Positions 15,503 through 15,637 of a stretch of DNA of 15,637 nt are shown here, piece after piece. Where the stretch lies: the NCBI GenBank assembly GCA_002471345.1, contig DKPS01000245.1:1-15637 (forward strand), in the 5' to 3' direction. Position 1 is the first letter of the stretch, and the number at the start of each line of letters is the position of its first letter. This stretch comes from Saprospiraceae bacterium UBA7328 (GTDB lineage Bacteria > Bacteroidota > Bacteroidia > Chitinophagales > Saprospiraceae). The notes below the pieces were generated by a model. It did not search any database. It saw nothing but the letters and a program-made list of their open reading frames with translations, and was not told the DNA's origin. Position numbers and translations under genes: made by a program.

Positions 15503-15637
15503 ATGATAAATTATAATGACAAAATATTCAAACCAGTATCAGTTTCTTCTAATGGAGAAGTCTCGGAGGAGGTTTTATTTCATTACCATCAAAAAGGCGA
15601 TATTCTAAACTGCACTTATAAAGGAGGTCAAATTAAG
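15503..15637 (+). CDS. Start of a protein resembling Bacteroidota 'N-acetylglutamate synthase' entries
   Basis: The frame opens at the ATG at 15503 and runs off the right edge after 45 codons. The visible part, with MINYNDKIFKPVSVSSNGE, a Glu-rich turn, FHYHQKGDILNCTYKGGQIK, matches from memory the N-terminus of a small cytoplasmic Bacteroidota protein often labelled N-acetylglutamate synthase. That label is doubtful: these proteins look like short repeat-type beta structures, not GNAT acetyltransferases. The ATG at 15496 is in another frame and stops after six codons, so 15503 is the start. The gene is divergent from merC and shares the spacer containing both operator-like sites, so it may be co-regulated. 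Confidence 0.65.
   Translation, partial: MINYNDKIFKPVSVSSNGEVSEEVLFHYHQKGDILNCTYKGGQIK

Overview
The window comes from an AT-rich member of the Bacteroidota, most likely the Saprospiria or a close relative. Several signs agree. There is a very long secreted protein with a C-terminal type IX secretion (T9SS) sorting domain and the dockerin-like motif NGVSTLDLVLIQKHILG. The promoters that can be read have the Bacteroidota form TTTG-N21-TAnnTTTG. There are no strong Shine-Dalgarno sites, and sucA has the lineage's typical N-terminus. The taxonomy is inferred from these features, not computed.

Layout from left to right. At 1-605 (minus) is the N-terminal part of a secreted, Cys/Ser/Thr-rich protein of unknown function, with its own promoter near 772-804. 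At 985-6078 (minus) is a 1697-residue cell-surface protein: signal peptide, a cysteine-rich stretch with HYR-like beta modules, a dockerin-like pair, a cohesin-like domain and a T9SS type A tail. It ends at a strong intrinsic terminator (913-946). An 813-bp gap upstream of it holds a hairpin and a cluster of TGTTGAT heptamers. Next come era (6892-7779, minus) and, upstream in the same direction, an acidic protein of unknown family that appears to start at TTG (7846-8430). A 506-bp divergent spacer leads to sucA (8937-11675, plus), the E1 subunit of 2-oxoglutarate dehydrogenase, followed by a lipoprotein of the penicillin acylase / AHL acylase family (11902-14004, plus). Convergent to these is a minus-strand cluster: MerC-domain protein (15026-15427), HupE/UreJ-family protein (14434-15006) and a cupin (14020-14379). 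At the right edge a divergent gene begins (15503, plus) that resembles Bacteroidota proteins loosely annotated as N-acetylglutamate synthase.

The most informative signal is in the 75-bp divergent spacer at 15428-15502. Two nearly identical 19-bp palindromic sites (15432-15450 and 15472-15490) lie 40 bp apart and overlap the -7 and -33 elements of the merC-hupE promoter. This looks like a metalloregulator operator pair controlling a small membrane metal-handling operon. The second site also lies 12 bp before the start of the divergent gene. The housekeeping genes (era, sucA) look ordinary. I saw no CRISPR array, rRNA, tRNA or insertion sequence.
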